Source: Polynucleobacter sp. MG-6-Vaara-E2
GTDB taxonomy: Bacteria; Pseudomonadota; Gammaproteobacteria; Burkholderiales; Burkholderiaceae
Assembly (NCBI RefSeq): GCF_018687695.1
Contig: NZ_CP061303.1
Coordinates: forward strand, 620,001 to 684,000
DNA: 64,000 bases
Direction of reading: 5' to 3'
The notes below the pieces were generated by a model. It was not told the origin of the DNA. It did no database searches and saw nothing but the letters and a program-made list of their open reading frames with translations. Numbering within the stretch: position 1 is the first letter of the stretch; every line of letters starts with the position of its first letter. Below, piece by piece: positions 1 to 8,685 of the stretch. The translations under genes were made by a program, and so were the position numbers.

Positions 1-69
1 AGCGCTAAAAGATGGCAATGCTAAAGCGCTAGCAATCGTTTTAAGAGCAGAGCGGCGTGATGTAGTCAT
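1..69 (-). CDS. N-terminal fragment of a Tat-signal protein (cut by window edge)
   Basis: The reverse strand opens with ATG at 69 and stays open to the window edge for 23 codons. The fragment reads as a twin-arginine export signal: a Ser-Arg-Arg-Ser-Ala-Leu-Lys stretch at residues 4-10, followed by an Ala/Leu-rich hydrophobic segment. The protein is probably folded before export to the periplasm. Nothing of the mature domain is visible, so no function can be given. Confidence 0.55.
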   Translation of the reverse strand, partial: MTTSRRSALKTIASALALPSFSA

Positions 70-117
70 TTTGGGATGAGTAGTGTTAAATGTAAAAACA
101 ATATTTTAGCGAACCTA

Positions 118-1407
118 TTAGCGGTTAAAGCTTCTTTTGGCTGGGTTGCCCCGTTTTGCTGCTACCTTTTTAGCTGGAGTGCCGCTGGAGCTATTGCCTC
201 CAGCCGGACGAGGCTTTCTGGATTGCTGGTGTTGTTGACTACGCAATTGAATTGGCTGCGCCACTGCATTAGGATCGGGCTCAAATCCAGTAACAACCTC
301 TTGGGGCAACTTCTGCTTAATGAGTTTCTCAATATCGCGCAGTATTTGGTGTTCATCAATGCAGACCAATGAGACTGCAACACCATTTGATCCAGCCCGA
401 CCAGTGCGCCCAATTCGGTGTACATAATCTTCAGAGACGTTCGGCAGATCGTAGTTCACGACATGGGGCAATTGATCAATGTCGATTCCGCGAGCAGCAA
501 TATCGGTTGCAACCAAAGCGGTTAATTTGCCAGCTTTAAAGTCAGCTAGCGCTTTAGTGCGGGCTGATTGGCTTTTATTGCCATGGATCGCCATACTGGT
601 AATGCCATCTTTTTCTAATTGGGTAACCAATTTATTGGCACCATGCTTAGTGCGAGTAAAGACCAGCACCTGCTTCCAGTCATTCGTCTTAATGAGGTGG
701 GCTAATAAAGGATGCTTCTTAGTCCTATCCACAGGATGAATGAGCTGGGCAATTGCTTCATTGGCGCTATTGCTACGCGCTACTTCAATTAATTCAGGTG
801 AGTTCAGTAATCCATCAGCCAGTTGTTTAATCTCAGAAGAGAAAGTGGCTGAAAAAAGTAAGTTCTGACGTTTCTTGGGCAAAGCAGCCAAGATCTTTTT
901 GATATCACGTAAGAAGCCCATATCGAGCATACGATCAGCCTCGTCTAACACCAGAATTTCAATATCCTCGAGCGAGACACAATTTTGTGACATTAAATCC
1001 AGAAGTCGACCTGGTGTTGCAACCAAAATATCTAAGCCACCAGCAATTGCTTTGATTTGAGGATTTGCTCCAACACCACCAAAGATCACGGTGGACTTTA
1101 AGCCAGTGTACTTGCCATAAGTCACTACTGACTCTTGGACCTGCGCTGCTAATTCACGAGTAGGAGTCAAGATTAAAACTCGTAATAATCTTTTACCACT
1201 AGATTTGGGGGTGCTGCTCAAGCGCTGCAGGATGGGTAGCGTAAAGCCAGCAGTTTTACCGGTGCCGGTTTGAGCGGCAGCTAAAAGATCTCCGCCTTTG
1301 AGAACGGCAGGAATGGATTTTGCTTGAATGGGAGTGGGGCTTGTATAGCCTTCTTCAGCAATGGCGCGAAGAATAGGTTCTGATAAACCGAGATCTGTAA
1401 ATAACAT
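118..1407 (-). CDS. rhlE: DEAD-box ATP-dependent RNA helicase, RhlE type
   Basis: A 429-residue superfamily 2 RNA helicase that unwinds or remodels RNA duplexes using ATP. All core motifs are visible: the Q motif (TPIQ near residue 26), Walker A AQTGTGKT at 45-52, PTRELA, the DEAD box (VLDEADRMLD), SAT, and the C-terminal arginine-finger motif HRIGRTGRAG. The last about 50 residues are a basic Ser/Gly/Lys-rich tail, typical of RhlE proteins and likely to bind RNA. ATG at 1407 is preferred over the in-frame TTG at 1416 because family members begin directly with F-x-x-L-G-L. It is monocistronic. Confidence 0.9.
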   Translation of the reverse strand: MLFTDLGLSEPILRAIAEEGYTSPTPIQAKSIPAVLKGGDLLAAAQTGTGKTAGFTLPILQRLSSTPKSSGKRLLRVLILTPTRELAAQVQESVVTYGKYTGLKSTVIFGGVGANPQIKAIAGGLDILVATPGRLLDLMSQNCVSLEDIEILVLDEADRMLDMGFLRDIKKILAALPKKRQNLLFSATFSSEIKQLADGLLNSPELIEVARSNSANEAIAQLIHPVDRTKKHPLLAHLIKTNDWKQVLVFTRTKHGANKLVTQLEKDGITSMAIHGNKSQSARTKALADFKAGKLTALVATDIAARGIDIDQLPHVVNYDLPNVSEDYVHRIGRTGRAGSNGVAVSLVCIDEHQILRDIEKLIKQKLPQEVVTGFEPDPNAVAQPIQLRSQQHQQSRKPRPAGGNSSSGTPAKKVAAKRGNPAKRSFNR

Positions 1408-1545
1408 AGGGACCAATATAGTATTGACCCGTATTCAACGTATTAAAAAACGACTATCCCGGTCAATGGGGTGAGCTGCTACGCATATGCGTTTGCAGTA
1501 AGAGACCCTATTTTAAGTCATTGGGTCTATATAGCCCGAATTACT

Positions 1546-2127
1546 CTATTTACCAGGGTTCCACAGGTTTGGAACAAGAGTGTTGGCGTATCCAGAGACA
1601 AACGATTTTTCTACGCCAGTTATTGGATCAAAAACTGAGCGCTGAATTCTGCCGATATTGCCGCCGTATACATGAATGCTGATTGACGTTTTATTGGTCA
1701 GATTATTTTCGACAATATGAATGTCATGTGTATTGGGGGAGACGGTATCAACATGGCCTGGAGGGCAAACACAAGCTTCACCGATCTTGAATCCACCCCC
1801 CGCTTGCGGGTAGTAGGGCGTTCCTTTTTCCTCGCCACGGAGCTGACCAATCATGCCCCAAACGGTGTGGTTATGTATCGGCGTCTTCTGGCCAGGACCC
1901 CACACAAAACTCACGATAGAAAAGCGATCCAGCGGATCTGCGTAGAGTAGGTATTGCTGGTAATACTGCGGATGCGGCTTAGTGAATTCTTCTGGAAGCC
2001 AATCATCAACCGCAATGAGATTCTCTAAGAGCTTTTTACCTTTGGTGAAAACAATCTCTTCGCTTGGCTTTTGCTCAAGCAACACACTTAGTTCTTTAAC
2101 AAAGTTGAGTAACTTTCCCTCAGGCAT
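1546..2127 (-). CDS. cysteine dioxygenase family (cupin) protein
   Basis: A 193-residue single-domain cupin of the cysteine dioxygenase type I family, which uses a mononuclear Fe(II) to oxidise thiols to sulfinates. The first metal motif is seen as IHNHTVWGMIG followed by a conserved Glu, and the second His lies in a PPGHVDTV motif. ATG at 2127 is preferred over an in-frame start at 2178 because it has a GGAG box nine bases upstream and removes a 31-base overlap with the thioesterase gene. It is last in a three-gene operon with the thioesterase and the acetyltransferase. The substrate (cysteine or 3-mercaptopropionate) cannot be decided from the sequence. Confidence 0.8.
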   Translation of the reverse strand: MPEGKLLNFVKELSVLLEQKPSEEIVFTKGKKLLENLIAVDDWLPEEFTKPHPQYYQQYLLYADPLDRFSIVSFVWGPGQKTPIHNHTVWGMIGQLRGEEKGTPYYPQAGGGFKIGEACVCPPGHVDTVSPNTHDIHIVENNLTNKTSISIHVYGGNIGRIQRSVFDPITGVEKSFVSGYANTLVPNLWNPGK

Positions 2128-2147
2128 GATGCGCTCCAATGTTGATC

Positions 2148-2579
2148 TCAAGTGTTTGGAAAAAACCAATCGGGCCATGCTTTTGGTTTAAGTGTGACAG
2201 TGTCCACACAAACAATATGCAATGTAGCGCTGGCAATAACTTGTAACTCTTCGCTATCAGGTAATTTTCTCTGGGCTTGCTGCTTTACAGAAACTTGCGT
2301 ACGCCCACGGTTCTCAATGACCTGATCGATATACAAAATATCGTCCAAGCGACCCGGCTTATAGAAATTCATGGTCAGCTCACGCACTGGCATCACGATA
2401 TTGTGTTCATTAATGAGTTTAGTGGGGCTCAGGTCATATTGAGCCAACCACTCTGCACGGCTACGCTCAAATATTTCGAGATAGCGACCGTGATACACAA
2501 AGCCAGCGGCATCAGTATCGGAATAGCAAACCCGATGTACGTAAATAAAAGGCAAGGTCTGATTAGAAGCGGTAGTCAT
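2148..2579 (-). CDS. ybgC: acyl-CoA thioesterase, YbgC/4HBT hotdog family
   Basis: A 143-residue single hotdog-fold thioesterase. The N-terminal motif YSDTDAAGFVYHGRYLE contains the catalytic Asp and the Tyr-His pair characteristic of the 4-hydroxybenzoyl-CoA thioesterase/YbgC group. It probably hydrolyses short acyl-CoA or acyl-ACP thioesters in the cytoplasm. It sits 3 bases after the acetyltransferase and 20 bases before the cupin gene, so the three are probably co-transcribed. In other proteobacteria ybgC is often linked to tol-pal; that link is absent here, so the symbol reflects family and not proven orthology. Confidence 0.8.
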   Translation of the reverse strand: MTTASNQTLPFIYVHRVCYSDTDAAGFVYHGRYLEIFERSRAEWLAQYDLSPTKLINEHNIVMPVRELTMNFYKPGRLDDILYIDQVIENRGRTQVSVKQQAQRKLPDSEELQVIASATLHIVCVDTVTLKPKAWPDWFFPNT

Positions 2580-2582
2580 AAG

Positions 2583-3032
2583 TCATTTAATCGAATTGGG
2601 CAATATGAGCATCATATTACGATGTGCAATACCTGCCTCATCGTAGGTCGGGCCTTGAGCAATAAAGCCATGTTTTTCATAAAAGGGGGTGGCGCTGACT
2701 TGCGAGTGCAAGACAATAGAAGAGAATCCCATCTCTTTGGCGGTCTGCACAAGTCTTGCCAGAATCTGCTTGCCAATACCCTGGCCTCGAAAGTTGGCTA
2801 ATACAGCCATGCGTCCCACTTGAGATTGCCCGTCCCCCAAGTCAATCAATCTTGCTGTGCCCACACACTGCTCGCCAAGATAGGCAAGGGCATGGAATGC
2901 GAGTGGATCGAATTCATCAAGCTCAAGCTCTTCTGGAACCTTTTGCTCATCAATAAAGACCTGCTGACGAATAGGGTAGGCGCTTGATGAGGCCTGATCC
3001 CAGGGTAATAAAAAGATTTCTAAAGTTTTCAA
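2583..3032 (-). CDS. GNAT family N-acetyltransferase
   Basis: A 149-residue GNAT enzyme that transfers an acetyl group from acetyl-CoA to an unknown amine. The pyrophosphate-binding motif A appears as GRMAVLANFRGQGIGKQIL (R-x-x-G-x-G), followed by a typical FYEKHGF motif B region near residue 115. The N-terminal segment (IRQQVFIDEQKVPEELELDE) resembles the ElaA/YjdJ type. It is the first gene of the minus-strand operon with the thioesterase and the cysteine-dioxygenase-like protein. Confidence 0.8.
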   Translation of the reverse strand: MKTLEIFLLPWDQASSSAYPIRQQVFIDEQKVPEELELDEFDPLAFHALAYLGEQCVGTARLIDLGDGQSQVGRMAVLANFRGQGIGKQILARLVQTAKEMGFSSIVLHSQVSATPFYEKHGFIAQGPTYDEAGIAHRNMMLILPNSIK

Positions 3033-3172
3033 GGGTTTGGCAATCAGAGCTTAGGTGCAAAATGCAGTGAACCCTAATTTACCAAATAAGAAAGTTTAAT
3101 TAAATGTGGCATGGTTACAATGGGTTGGGAGCTTGCCTAGTCCCATCTAAATCCCCTTAATTAGGAGTTATC

Positions 3173-3754
3173 TTGAAGAAATCTTTACTTGCTGGTTTAT
3201 TCGCTGTTGTTGGCATCACCTTTGCAGCATCTACCTTTGCACAAATGCCTGCAAAAATGTTGCCACTAGCTGCTGACGTGATTGTACTTAGCGCAACTGT
3301 AGATTCAGTAGATGCTAAAAAACGTATCGTCGTATTGAAAGATGCCAACGGTAATTTGGCGCAGATGAATGTTGCCAAGGCTGTAAATGACTTAGACAAA
3401 GTTAAAAAGGGTGACGTGTTCTTGGTTGAGCATGCACAAGCGATTGCAGTTGGTTTAACTGTAGCTCCAAAAGATGCTAAGCCAGGCGTATCTGGTGTGC
3501 GCTCTGTAACGATCGCAGGCAAAGGTTCCGCTAAGCCATTCGAAGAAACAACCGACACAATCTATGCAACTGTAAAGATTGGTACGATCGATCAAAAGAC
3601 TCGTATTGTGACTTTCACATTGCCATCTGGCGAGAAGCAAAAGGTTAAAGTAGATCCAGCAGTTCTTGGTCTAGAGAAATTCAAGGCTGGTGATGATGTC
3701 ATTGTTGAGTATGTTGATGACACAGCAATTGGTTTTGTAACACCTAAGAAGTAA
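3173..3754 (+). CDS. secreted protein of unknown function
   Basis: A 193-residue protein with a Sec signal peptide (MKKSLLAGLFAVVGITFAAS, cleavage expected after Thr-Phe-Ala near residue 23). The mature part seems to hold two related modules, each with a pattern like (A/T)-x-V-x-x-(V/I)-D-x-K-x-R-I-V near residues 41-50 and 130-142, which suggests an internal duplication of a small beta domain. The start is TTG at 3173, supported by AGGAG five bases upstream. I do not recognise a named family. It ends in a strong bidirectional terminator. Confidence 0.75.
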   Translation: MKKSLLAGLFAVVGITFAASTFAQMPAKMLPLAADVIVLSATVDSVDAKKRIVVLKDANGNLAQMNVAKAVNDLDKVKKGDVFLVEHAQAIAVGLTVAPKDAKPGVSGVRSVTIAGKGSAKPFEETTDTIYATVKIGTIDQKTRIVTFTLPSGEKQKVKVDPAVLGLEKFKAGDDVIVEYVDDTAIGFVTPKK

Positions 3755-3787
3755 TTTATTCATTGCTGGCATACGCTAGCAGGATGT

Positions 3788-3815
3788 AAAAAGCCCGCAG
3801 AAGCGGGCTTTTTTA
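3788..3815. terminator. bidirectional intrinsic terminator
   Basis: A GC-rich hairpin (AAGCCCGC / GCGGGCTT, four-base loop AGAA) with A tracts on the left and T tracts on the right. It lies between two convergent genes and can serve both strands. Confidence 0.9.
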
Positions 3816-3833
3816 TTCTGAAAGTGATCCTTG

Positions 3834-4658
3834 TTATTTTTTGGCGTTAGGGAAAAAGAGTTGCTGGCCACCAATTTGGTAACTAGCAATCACGTCCTGA
3901 CCATTCTTGGAGACGAGCCAGTCAATAAATTCTTGACCTTCTGCTTTCTTGACGCTGGGGAACTTAGCGGGATTAACTAACATCACGCCATATTGATTAA
4001 ACAGTTTTGGGTCACCCTGAACTAGGATGGTGAGATCGCCACGGTTCTTAAAGCTTAACCAGGTAGCGCGGTCAGCCAAGATATAGCCATTCATAGCTGA
4101 TGCAGTGTTGAGAGCAGGGCCCATGCCTGATCCTGTTTCTTTGTACCAACTCTGACCAGCTGAAGGTGCAATGCCAGCGCCTTTCCAGTAACGCAATTCC
4201 GCGGCATGAGTGCCACTCTTATCGCCACGCGATACAAAAAGTGCTTGTGAAGTAGCAATCTTTTGAAAAGCTGCTTGAATATCTTTGCCACCGGCTACTT
4301 TTGCTGGATCGGCTTTAGGTCCGATCAAGACAAAGTCGTTGTACATCACTTCATTGCGTTTGGTTGCATAGCCTTCTTGAACAAAAATCTCTTCTGCAGG
4401 TTTGTCATGAACAAACACCACATCAGCATCACCACGACGGCCGATATCTAGAGCCTGTCCTGTGCCGACTGCAACTACCTTCACATTAATGCCGGTCTTC
4501 ATCTTAAAAATGGGGAGGATGAAGTCAAATAGGCCTGACTGCTCAGTAGAAGTGGTAGATGACACTACGATGCTCTTCTCCTGGGCGTGTGCTTGATGAC
4601 TATTGATTGAGACTGCTAGCAAAAGGCTAAGAACTAAATGAGAGATCAGTTTTTTCAT
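3834..4658 (-). CDS. tupA: tungstate/oxyanion ABC transporter substrate-binding protein, TupA-like
   Basis: A 274-residue periplasmic binding protein with a Sec signal peptide ending near the AHAQ at residue 25. The mature N-terminus has the S-S-T-T-S-T motif (residues 33-38) that contacts the oxyanion in TupA/WtpA-type tungstate binders, followed by the conserved GTGQAL and GDADVV elements; RGDKSGTH lies near residue 145. It is divergent from a fused regulator and close to a modA homologue, which fits tungstate or molybdate binding. No permease or ATPase gene is in the window, so its membrane partners must be elsewhere or missing. Confidence 0.85.
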   Translation of the reverse strand: MKKLISHLVLSLLLAVSINSHQAHAQEKSIVVSSTTSTEQSGLFDFILPIFKMKTGINVKVVAVGTGQALDIGRRGDADVVFVHDKPAEEIFVQEGYATKRNEVMYNDFVLIGPKADPAKVAGGKDIQAAFQKIATSQALFVSRGDKSGTHAAELRYWKGAGIAPSAGQSWYKETGSGMGPALNTASAMNGYILADRATWLSFKNRGDLTILVQGDPKLFNQYGVMLVNPAKFPSVKKAEGQEFIDWLVSKNGQDVIASYQIGGQQLFFPNAKK

Positions 4659-4694
4659 AAATCTTGTAAAAGGGTTGATTAAGCCCTTATCTTC

Positions 4695-4721
4695 GCATAC
4701 ATTAATACTTAATGAATATGC
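4695..4721. promoter_or_regulatory. palindromic operator candidate between tupA and its regulator
   Basis: A perfect inverted repeat CATTAA-TAC-TTAATG lies at 4700-4714 (centre 4707), with further symmetric bases at 4697-4698 and 4716-4717. It is only about 20 bases before the regulator start and 42 before tupA. The position suits an operator for the adjacent regulator, probably autoregulatory. The match is to symmetry only, not to a known ModE site. Confidence 0.45.
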
Positions 4722-4733
4722 AAAAAATTACAC

Positions 4734-5750
4734 ATGCAGATTGAAGTTCGCCCCTCCCTGATTGTGGATAGCCAAGGCAAAGGCTCTGTCGACCTAATTT
4801 GGCTCTCTCAGTTCTTAAAAGATATTGAAAGCGGGAGCTCCTTGGTTGCGGCAAGTAAGAAATCTGGCACTTCATATCGCGGCGCCTGGGGAAAGCTCAA
4901 TGAGGTAGAGGCCACCCTAGGTATGCCTCTGATAGTGCGCACTAAGGGCCATGGATCAAAGCTAACGGAGTTCGGATCTTTTTTAATTAAGTTTATTGAT
5001 GAGATGCAGGCTGGTCATCTTCAATATGGGAGCTCCTACCAAGAGAATCTTCTTAAAGCCATTAATCAAATACAAAAATCGGAGAGTGCCCGTTGGAAGT
5101 TTTTCTCAAGCAGTGATTCGATTATTCAAAAAGCTGCTGGAGAGGTTAAAGGTTTTAATCTCAAGGTTGCTGGTTCGGGTGAATCACTAGAAAGGCTGCT
5201 TAATCATGAAGCTCACATCGCTGGATATCATGTGTCGAGCGAGAAAAGCTCAAAGGCGATTCACCAGCGCTTAGCTAAAAACGATATTGAGATATATCCC
5301 GTGATGAAGCGCACACAAGGCTTGATTGTCAGAAAGGGTAACCCACTGCATATTCGCTCAATCGAGGATTTGCTCAATCCAAAACTTCGCTTTATTAACC
5401 GTCAGATCGGCTCTGGAACAAGGTTGCTATTGGATACGCTCTTGATCGATGAGGGTATTGATCCTCTGGAGATCAATGGCTATTTGCAAGAAGAGTTCAC
5501 GCACTCTGCGGTAGCCAATGCGATCCTTGCTGGCAAGGCTGATGTAGGAATAGGAGTTAAAAATATTGCCCTAGAGAATGGCCTTGGTTTTGTTCCTTTG
5601 AAAGATGAAATATTCTTTATCGCCATGCATCGAGAAATGGTGTCTCAGCCAGAATCCTCAAAATTGATCCGCAAAATACGCAGCTATTCAGGTAATACGC
5701 CTGGCTATAAAGCTGTTAGCCTGAATAGGCAGGTCAAAGATTGGCTTTAA
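4734..5750 (+). CDS. one-component regulator: ModE/LysR-type HTH fused to a periplasmic-binding-like domain
   Basis: A 338-residue protein with no signal peptide. The first about 100 residues resemble the ModE/LysR winged helix (L-x-x-I-E-S-G-S-S-L-V-A-A-S, then S-Y-R-G-A-W-x-x-L near 45-55, then a G-x-x-L-T-x-F-G element). From about residue 120 the sequence is a binding-protein-like domain, including RQIGSGTR near 225 and GKADVGIG near 265, of the kind found in molybdate/tungstate regulators. It probably binds an oxyanion or cofactor in the cytoplasm and controls tupA and modA, which lie on either side. The ligand is inferred from context. Confidence 0.8.
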   Translation: MQIEVRPSLIVDSQGKGSVDLIWLSQFLKDIESGSSLVAASKKSGTSYRGAWGKLNEVEATLGMPLIVRTKGHGSKLTEFGSFLIKFIDEMQAGHLQYGSSYQENLLKAINQIQKSESARWKFFSSSDSIIQKAAGEVKGFNLKVAGSGESLERLLNHEAHIAGYHVSSEKSSKAIHQRLAKNDIEIYPVMKRTQGLIVRKGNPLHIRSIEDLLNPKLRFINRQIGSGTRLLLDTLLIDEGIDPLEINGYLQEEFTHSAVANAILAGKADVGIGVKNIALENGLGFVPLKDEIFFIAMHREMVSQPESSKLIRKIRSYSGNTPGYKAVSLNRQVKDWL

Positions 5751-5784
5751 GTTAGCTGGGTCGAAGGCTACAATCCATCTCAAT

Positions 5785-6540
5785 ATGCTTAGCCGCTCAC
5801 TTTCTTTATTTGCATCGCTCTTGCTATGTGCAAACTTGGCATTTGCTCAAGGTGTAACAATTGCTGTTGCCGCCAATATGAAAGATGCTTTTGCTGAAAT
5901 CGCCACTGTATTTAAAGCAGCTGGTAAGCCTGAGATGAGGGTGGTGTATGGCTCATCTGGTAATTTCACGGCACAGATCATGAATGGTGCACCATTTAAT
6001 GTGTTTATCGCTGCTGATGAACATTTTCCGCTTGAGCTTTTTAAGAATGGTAAGACTGTAAACGAGGGCGTGGTCTACGCAATCGGCAAGCTTGCCTTAA
6101 TTACAAAGACTTCTTCCGGCATTTCTTTGGCTGACAATAAAGCAGAGATTGCTAGAGTCATTGCCAAAGCAAACAAGATCGCTGTTGCAAAGCCTGAACT
6201 AGCGCCTTATGGAAAAGCAACAGTGGAGTATCTCAAGGCAGAAGGTTTATGGGATATCGCGAAGGAAAAGCTGGTTTATGCCGACAACATCGGAGTTGCA
6301 ACAACTTATGTAGTGAGTGGGGCAGCAGATCTTGGATTTACCGCTTTATCTTTAGCAAAGTCGCCAGAGGTCGCAAAAGACACTCGCTTTATTCTGGCTG
6401 ATAGCAAGCTCTATCAGCCGATTGCACAAAGAATGGTATTGATAAAGGGTGCACCACAAGAGGCTCAGGATCTATATCAATTTATGCAGAGTCCGCAGGC
6501 CAGATCTATTCTGCGTAAATACGGCTTCACCACGCCCTAG
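5785..6540 (+). CDS. modA: molybdate ABC transporter substrate-binding protein ModA
   Basis: A 251-residue periplasmic binding protein with a Sec signal peptide (cleaved near residue 21, after LAFA). Diagnostic ModA features are the VAVAANMKDAF start of the mature protein, YGSSGNF near residue 55, the NVFIAADE segment, and PELAPYGKATVEYL near 147. It should bind molybdate in the periplasm. It lies 34 bases after the fused regulator in the same direction and converges with paiB (3-base gap). modB and modC are absent here, which is unusual. Confidence 0.88.
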   Translation: MLSRSLSLFASLLLCANLAFAQGVTIAVAANMKDAFAEIATVFKAAGKPEMRVVYGSSGNFTAQIMNGAPFNVFIAADEHFPLELFKNGKTVNEGVVYAIGKLALITKTSSGISLADNKAEIARVIAKANKIAVAKPELAPYGKATVEYLKAEGLWDIAKEKLVYADNIGVATTYVVSGAADLGFTALSLAKSPEVAKDTRFILADSKLYQPIAQRMVLIKGAPQEAQDLYQFMQSPQARSILRKYGFTTP

Positions 6541-6543
6541 GGC

Positions 6544-7167
6544 TTAGTTGAGCTTCATGTATTTGCGCATCTCCTGCAAGACTTCTTGAGGTGACTTTTC
6601 TATAGTCTCAACTACCGCGGCATAGTCTTGGGCAGGACGGTTCTGACTGAGCTTGAACTTGCCAACCAAACTTTTTACTTCAATCTCAATGCCAATAATG
6701 GCTTTAAGCATCATCTGCACATAATCCTCAGGAGCATCGTCTAGTTTCCAGTTCGACTGATAGGTGGGCTCATGAATATTTGTCATTTGCGCTACGTGAC
6801 TTCTTAGCCACTGCGCATCTTCAATCAACTTGATGTTGCCTTGGGCATGAGCCACGGCGTAGTTCCAGGTTGGAACAACTTTGCCGGTTTCTTTTTTAGA
6901 GGGGTACCAAGCTGGTGTGACATATGCTTGTGGCCCATTGAAGATGGCCGTTACTGAGGTGTTACTGCTGCCCGCAACCTTCACTAAAGGATTGACTCTG
7001 GCAATGTGACCATACAATTTTGTTCTGTCTGAACTGAGCATTAAGGGCAGATGATTAATCTCGAGCTGATTTTCTAAGCTACCAACAATCGTTGCAAGCG
7101 GGTACTCGGCAATGAGCTGAGCGAGTAAAGCTGGATCATCAACAGAAAAGTGTTTTGGTAAATACAT
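6544..7167 (-). CDS. paiB: FMN-binding PaiB-like protein
   Basis: A 207-residue protein of the PaiB family (FMN-binding split-barrel fold, often called negative transcriptional regulators). The family signature starts at MYLPKHF and includes HLPLML, the GHIARVNPL segment near residue 53, and VVPTWNYAVAHAQG near 112. PaiB proteins bind flavin or haem; a regulatory role is historical and uncertain. It stands alone, convergent with modA. Confidence 0.85.
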   Translation of the reverse strand: MYLPKHFSVDDPALLAQLIAEYPLATIVGSLENQLEINHLPLMLSSDRTKLYGHIARVNPLVKVAGSSNTSVTAIFNGPQAYVTPAWYPSKKETGKVVPTWNYAVAHAQGNIKLIEDAQWLRSHVAQMTNIHEPTYQSNWKLDDAPEDYVQMMLKAIIGIEIEVKSLVGKFKLSQNRPAQDYAAVVETIEKSPQEVLQEMRKYMKLN

Positions 7168-7208
7168 AATGCTTAGCCCTAATGGGTTGATTACGGTTAA
7201 GCAATATC

Positions 7209-8657
7209 TTACATCTCTATATGGGCGCGTAAGCCAAAGAAATTGACAGGACCTCGTGCTGCGTTATAGGCTGGATTGGCAATGCGCTGGTAGTCGGCGG
7301 AAAGGTAGAGCTCTTTATAAACTTTAGCGCTATAGAATGTCTCCAAAATTTGCTCTGTTTTGTAGTTTAGATTGCCATCCCCAATGAACGGGGACATGCC
7401 GCCCATCTGTAAATATGTTCTTTGTATAGGAGCAATACCGTTTACCGCAAAGCCCATACCTATTGTGTCGTTTGGTCTAGACCAGGTACCTCCTTTAATG
7501 CTTACGCCGCCAGATAGAGAGCGGCTAATATCCACCGTTTGTGTTTCAGTGTTGCCAGGATTCCAGCTCCAGCGACCAAAAATGCCAATATCTTCATTGA
7601 TTGCTTGCTCAATATTAATTCCATATCCCCAAGAATTTTGGGCAGCAAGGCGTGTATTTGATACGTCAGGCGTTGAACTGGTTTGTTGGCCAAGGGTAAC
7701 CGCACTTTGATAGTTGCCCATATATGCATGCTGCTGATAATAAAGCGCTCTCACTGCACCAGGTTTGCCCCACAATTCATGCTCGTGCGTTAATTCAACT
7801 TGATTGGCGTAATCTCAGGTCATGCTGTAATCAAGTTGAGCGGTATTGGGAATCGTTGGCATTGCTAACCTTGCCGCTTTTAAGATCCAATCCCCTTGAT
7901 ACCACTCTGCAACAGCACCATAGGTATAGCCTTTGGTATCGGCAGCATAGCTATAAGCGCCCATCGAGAAAATGGCAAAGTTTTGGAATTGCGTTCTAGG
8001 ATCATGGCTATAGCTGTTTTGATCAAAGAAATCTAAAGTTGCAAATTTCCCGTAGCTCACCACGATTCTATTTTTGTCTAGATTTCCTGCTAATTGATTT
8101 GGGGCGCCCTGAATATGTTCTTTGCCGCCACCGAGGCCAATAGTTTGCCGAATAAAGGCTCGAGCAGTGTAGTAGACGGGTGGGGCATAAGCGCCTTTTT
8201 GTAGTTCACCATTCTGAAAGCCACCGAGACCAACTAACTGCCCATTAAATGGCGTTCCCTCAAACATTTCTGGATTCCAATAGACCTCTGCGCCTTCCCA
8301 AAGTCTGGCGCCTAAAAAAGCAGTTGCACTCAAGGTGTAACTTTTACCGCCACCACCTTCAGATTTATTCAAAAGACTGTTTTGTCCATAGTAAGGTGAA
8401 TTGAAATTATTTTTTTGCTGAACAATGTAAGTTGACTGTCCGTGAATACTCCACTGTTCGGTTTCGCCCTCGACCGAGACATCGCTATCAACGATAGGGG
8501 CATCGCTTACAGGGGATTCAGCAAGCGCCGAGCTTGAAAACCCCATATAAAAAATGGTTATAACTAGAGACAATACGGCAAGCAAATTACTATTTTGAGC
8601 AAAAATGCCAATTCCCTTGCGATAGGTCAAAACCTGTTTTTTTCTATATGAGAGCAT
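7209..8657 (-). pseudogene. outer-membrane porin, interrupted by one in-frame TGA
   Basis: The reverse strand encodes one porin in a single frame, broken only by a TGA at 7815-7817 (codon 281). The first part has a long signal region ending near ALAES (about residue 48), and then beta-barrel sequence homologous to the intact porin at 62367-63773: both have H-G-Q-(S/T)-T-Y-I, the Y-S/Y-G-Q-N-S-L motif, G-L-G-G-F-x-N-G-E, A-R-A-F-(I/V)-R-Q-T-I, and the C-terminal N-P-A-Y-N-(A/S)-A-R-G-P-V-N. The stop replaces the residue aligned with Asn in that homologue. It is probably a recent nonsense mutation or a sequencing error. It diverges from feoAB across Fur-box-like sites. Confidence 0.85.
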
Positions 8658-8685
8658 GCTTTAGTGATACTTTTATAACTTTGTA

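Noticed and set aside
1481..1527. Palindrome ACGCATATGCGT and an AGACCC/GGGTCT inverted repeat between rhlE and the cupin gene
   Set aside because: Short arms, no T tract and no match to a known operator; not enough for a call.
2277..2801. 174-codon plus-strand open frame opposite the thioesterase and acetyltransferase genes
   Set aside because: It is fully antisense to two genes with clear family motifs and has no recognisable domain.
3157..3558. 133-codon minus-strand frame opposite the secreted protein at 3173
   Set aside because: The plus-strand protein has a good ribosome site and signal peptide; the antisense frame is a composition effect.
7773..7817. Selenocysteine or other recoding at the porin TGA
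   Set aside because: The homologous position is Asn in the intact porin, no SECIS-like hairpin was seen directly after the TGA, and porins are not known selenoproteins; nonsense mutation is simpler.
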